Under the pieces are notes generated by a model. It saw nothing but the letters and a program-made list of their open reading frames with translations, did not search any database and was not told where the DNA came from. A program made the translations under genes and the position numbers. A stretch of DNA of 64,000 nt from Emydura subglobosa (Eukaryota > Chordata > Testudines > Chelidae): assembly GCA_007922225.1 (NCBI GenBank), contig ML679973.1, forward strand, positions 868,001 to 932,000, in the 5' to 3' direction. Within the stretch, counting starts at the first letter, position 1. Every line of letters starts with the position of its first letter. Shown in pieces: positions 60,334-64,000 of the stretch.

Positions 60334-61179
60334 ATGTTCAAATGAGTCCATCTTGTCAAGTGATACAGATCACTTTGAATAACTAACTTGTTGTTATAGA
60401 TGATGCTGGTAGTACTGCTTATAATTGAGGTTGCCTAACACTTTCCATTAGAAGACCCTGTTTCCAGTTGCTCATAGCTTTGCCGGACTTAAACCGTTTG
60501 TGCTAAAAGTTTTCATGTTAGAAATCTAGCATTCAGCCCAAGCTGAATTATTTTGGAACGTTTCAAGTAAAACAATTTAGCTGATTCAGAGAACAAGATT
60601 AGGGAAACATTATGTTCAAAATTCCTTATAACCGTTTCTTTGAAAAGCTCCAGTGCCTCTTGTTTTTTGTTCAGGAACTGAAGATTTGGCAGGGAGTTTG
60701 CCCTGGTGTCAGGCCTTTGCCTTCTGCAGTCCCTGTGAATATCCACCCAAATTTGGCTCAGTAATAAGCTTCTGAAAATCAGTTTGCACATGATCACAGG
60801 TTTGTTAGAGGCTGATGGCATTTATTCTCCAAAATTCCATCTTCAGTATCATGCGCCACCTTCACAGAGCAGTGTAATGTACTACATCCCAGACCTGTAG
60901 GCTGAGCAAGACCTTCCCTACAAGTGTTCTTTATGGTATTGAACACAGAACTCACACTAGGGAGATTGTCTCCTACACTTTCAATGCCACCCAAACTGGC
61001 ACTCAGGCAGCATGGAGGAGGAGGAATCTGCCAGACTCATATGCAGAGAGAAGAGTAAGTGGAAGTGATGCTGGAGTTAAAGAGGAGTGTAGGGAGTACA
61101 GAGGGCAGGGACTGGGACAAAATGGTTATAGCTATTAGAGCAAACACCCATCCGGAACTTGGAATTGGGTTCTACATTT

Positions 61180-62300
61180 CTCTGAACATAAGAATGGCCA
61201 TACTGGGTCAGACCAATGGTCCATTCAGCCCAGCATCCTGTCTTTCAACAGTGACCAATGCCACATGCTTCAGAGGGAATGAACAGAACAGGGCAATTGT
61301 TAAGTGATCCATCCCCTGTCACCCATTCCAATCATCTGGCAGTTAGAGGCCTAAGGACTTCCAGATCATGGGGTTGCATTCCTGACCATCTTGGCCAATA
61401 GCCATTAATGGATCTGTCTTCCAGGAATTTATCTAATTCTTTTTTAATCCAGTTATAGTTTTGGTCTTCACAACATTCCTTGACAACGAGTTTTACATGT
61501 TGACTGTGTGTTGTGTGAAGAAATACTTACTTCTGTTTGTTTTAAATCTGCTGTCTATTCATTTCACTGGGTGACCCCTGGTTCATTTGTTACGTGAAGG
61601 GTTGAATAACACTTCCCTATTAACTTTCTTCACACCATTCATAATTTTATAGACTTCGTTCGTATCCCGCCTTAGCTGTCTCTTCTCCAAGCTGAATAGT
61701 CTGTTTTATTAATCTCTCCTCTTATGGAAGCTGTTCCATATCCTTAATCATTTTTGTTGCCCTTCTCAGTACTTGTTCCAATTCTAATATATCTTTTTAG
61801 AGGTGGGGTGACCAGAACTGCACAGTATTCAGGGTGTGGGCATATCATAGACTTATGTAGTGTCATTATGATATTTTCTGTCTTATCTATCCCTTTCCTG
61901 ATGGCTCTAACATTGTCAGCTTTTTTGACTGACGCTGCACATTGAGTGGATGTTTTCAGAGAACTATCCACAATGACTGCAAGATCTCTTTCTTGAGCGG
62001 TAACGGCTAATTTAGACACCATCTCTTTGGATGTATAGTTGGGATTATGTTTTCCAGTGTCTCCCATTTCATCTCCCATTTTGTTGTCCAGTCACCCAGT
62101 TTTGTGAAATCCTTTTGTAACTCTTCACAGTCAGCTTTGGACTTAACTATCTTTTTTTTTTTAATTTTGCATCATCTGCACACTTTGCCACCTCACTGTT
62201 TACCCCTTTTTCCAGATCAATTATGAATATGTTGAACAGCACAGATCCCAGTACAGATCCCTGGGGGACACTATTATTTACCTCCCTCCATTCTGGGACT
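61180..62300 (-). mobile_element. CR1 LINE
   Basis: The left end ACATAAGAATGGCCATACTG is a CR1 3' terminus. Minus-strand remnants at 61744-62079 include [20 protein letters not shown] and KSMICPHPEYCAV. It lies in the KPNA1 intron after the ARM-2 exon. Confidence 0.88.
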
Positions 62301-62599
62301 GGACGATGGGATGGATCTTGTTATGTTATGTTAGCAAGTATCTGTGACTCAAAGGTAAAATGTCACATATCCATCTCTTGTGGCTGGGGAGAACAGCCTA
62401 CTAGTGTTACCAGTTACTCTGTTAGCTTAAATGATAGAGGTCTGTGCTGTGAGTTTAAAGGTCCTAACCCTGTTGATGACCTGTGCAGAAGTCATTATGG
62501 TTCAGCATAGTGGAACGTTTGGTGTAGGCTTTCACTTTAGTAAAACAAAAAAACAAGAAAAGAATACCCCACTGCATACTACACATATGCATTAAGGAA

Positions 62600-63080
62600 A
62601 CTACCAACCAAAAACTGGACACCATATTCTAGTAACAGCTGCACTAGTGCCAAATACAAAAGTAATATAATCTTTTTACTCAAGATTCACCTGTTTATAT
62701 ATCCAATCATCATATTTACCTTTTTGGCTACAGCATCACCCTTTCAGATCATTGATAAAAACAGTTAAATAGTGTAGATTGAAGAACTGATCTCTGAGGG
62801 ACCCCACTAAAAAGCACACCTGCTTGAAGATGATTACCCATTTACAATTACATTTTGAAACCTATCAATTAGCTAGTTTTCATCCACATTGATTTTGTAT
62901 TGTTCCAGTTTTTTAATCAGAATGTTGTGTGGTACCAAGTCAGCTGCCTTACAGAACTCTGTTGCATCCACACTGTTACCTTTATCAATCAGACTGGTAA
63001 TCTCATAAAAAAAAGATCAAATTAGTTCTCTAAACCCATGTTGATTGGCATTAATTCTCGGTAACAAACTATGTTAACAC
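62600..63080 (-). mobile_element. CR1 LINE internal fragment
   Basis: The minus strand reads decayed RT: EFCKAADLVPHNILIKKLEQ, then a VVNG-like and a GVPQ-like region (plus-strand GAGGGACCCCACTAAAA). It overlaps no other feature and adjoins the previous CR1, with a non-homologous gap at 62300-62600. Confidence 0.75.
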
Positions 63081-63664
63081 AGAATTAAAGTTACTTGGTG
63101 GTATGCCGTGCAAAACGTTGAATTGAGCAAAATTCAAACTTCTGAAAACCAGGAAATGCACAGTTAAGGCTGCCTATGCAAACTTGACACTGCCCTCTTT
63201 CAGCAGTGCCACAATAAGCCCTCTTCATATATATGCCTTTATTCTGCCAGCTCCACAGTTGCTGAAATGTATAAGCTCCTTATCTCCTTTTACACCCATT
63301 TATTCTCATGTACAGGATTCTATCATTATTAAAGGACAAAAAAGGGGGAAAAAAGACTTATAAAAGAGAGATCTTGTAGCAAGCAACATGAGTTATTTCT
63401 GTCGATATATACATAACATGTCTTGTATCTTTGCAGACCCTAGCTTAAATGGCCCGAAATTTGGGTCACTAATCCTACCTGCATGCTTCTGAGGCACACC
63501 AAATTTCAGAAGAATCTGTCTAAGCATGTCAATTTTAGAGCACTTAGAAAGGTTGACCTAGAGACAAAAGTCATCATGCAACTTTAATTATAGTGGCATG
63601 ATACACTGTAATAATAACAAAGGCAGCCCCTGCCCCAAAGAGCTCACAGTCTAAGTGAATCGGT
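63081..63664. other. KPNA1 intron, nothing recognised
   Basis: No exon or repeat identified. Confidence 0.35.
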
Positions 63665-63865
63665 GCATGTGTGCAGGATTTGTGAATAGCTTGGGATGCA
63701 TTGCTAGCACTGGGGCTGCCGGGGATTTGGGATGCACTTGCAGAGCTGGGGTGCACTGGGAGAGATGTGGGGCACAGGAAGGTTGGGATGCAGGATGATT
63801 AGGGTGCATTGGAAGAGCTGCGAAATTCACGGGGCTAGGGTGCACTGGCAGAGCTGGCGGGTGCC
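63665..63865. repeat. Degenerate minisatellite, about 30-35 bp units
   Basis: Units built on GGGGTGCACTGGCAGAGCTG recur about six times with drift (TTGGGATGCATTGCTAGCAC, GGGATGCACTTGCAGAGCTG, GGGTGCATTGGAAGAGCTG). The following 63880-64000 is C/T-rich and simple. Confidence 0.7.
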
Positions 63866-64000
63866 AAGCCTCCCTCATCTAAACTCCCAACCTCTCACCA
63901 CTCCCCTATCACCCATCCCCATTTATCTCCCTCCCCATAAACCCCCCTTATCTTGCTGCAGCCCCAAACCCACTTTCCCCTAGTACTTCTCCCCTCCCAG

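Larger units (their letters stand above)
59370..60360 (-). mobile_element. CR1-like LINE 3' part, with retroposon insertion
   Basis: It starts ATATTTGAAGGCTAGAAGGG and has the landmarks of the 10460/30452 subfamily. Minus-strand coding remnants (HFNTAKCSVIHQGTQKLGRT) mark CR1 ORF2. It is interrupted at 60153-60345. Confidence 0.8.

Noticed and set aside
1..64000. CRISPR array, bacterial operon, phage or plasmid features.
   Set aside because: No regularly spaced direct repeats; gene structure is spliced and repeats are vertebrate-type.

Overview
The window reads as an ordinary, repeat-rich piece of an amniote nuclear genome. Coding sequence is sparse and split into short exons with GT/GC-AG junctions, one CpG island is present, and the rest is dominated by CR1 LINE copies, hAT and PIF/Harbinger DNA transposons, LTR remnants and small foldback retroposons. 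That repeat mix (CR1 as main LINE, Harbinger with a separate Myb-like ORF, hAT, a DIRS/Gypsy-like gag remnant) fits a turtle best, with a crocodilian second; this organism call is inference from repeat style.

Two real protein-coding genes are visible, arranged head to head. FBXO40 (muscle F-box protein with an N-terminal TRAF-type zinc finger) lies on the minus strand. A 1,896-bp exon (7765-9660) and a 198-bp terminal exon (4237-4434) together encode 697 residues plus an initiator that must lie in an upstream exon not located here. The intron between them has a GC-AG donor. KPNA1 (importin alpha-5) lies on the plus strand. Its likely promoter is the CpG island at about 23.5-25.0 kb, and five coding exons (39566-39707, 48118-48225, 50527-50626, 52748-52842, 58662-58793) give the first 188 codons: the importin-beta-binding domain and the first ARM repeats. 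The gene runs off the right edge.

Layout: 1-4.2 kb, flank with a small retroposon, a CR1 3' end and an RPL36 retropseudogene; 4.2-9.7 kb, FBXO40, whose GC-AG intron holds a solo LTR and a MITE; 9.7-23.4 kb, intergenic or FBXO40 5' region with CR1, hAT, TIR-element and Gypsy integrase remnants; 23.5-25 kb, CpG island; 25-39.5 kb, probably the first KPNA1 intron, with a CR1-in-CR1 nest (26.1-29.7 kb) and a CR1 <- LTR <- hAT <- retroposon nest (30.4-36.1 kb) datable by target-site duplications; 39.6-64 kb, KPNA1 coding exons with introns carrying a nearly complete Harbinger element (42.4-46.5 kb), hAT pieces, a gag-like retroelement and more CR1.

The most interesting structure is a family of short retroposons (three copies, each with 10-12 bp target-site duplications). 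The 60.2-kb copy is a 47-bp inverted repeat flanking a hammerhead-ribozyme-like core; this resembles Penelope-like elements. I found no evidence of a novel multi-gene system, CRISPR array, rRNA or functional tRNA gene.
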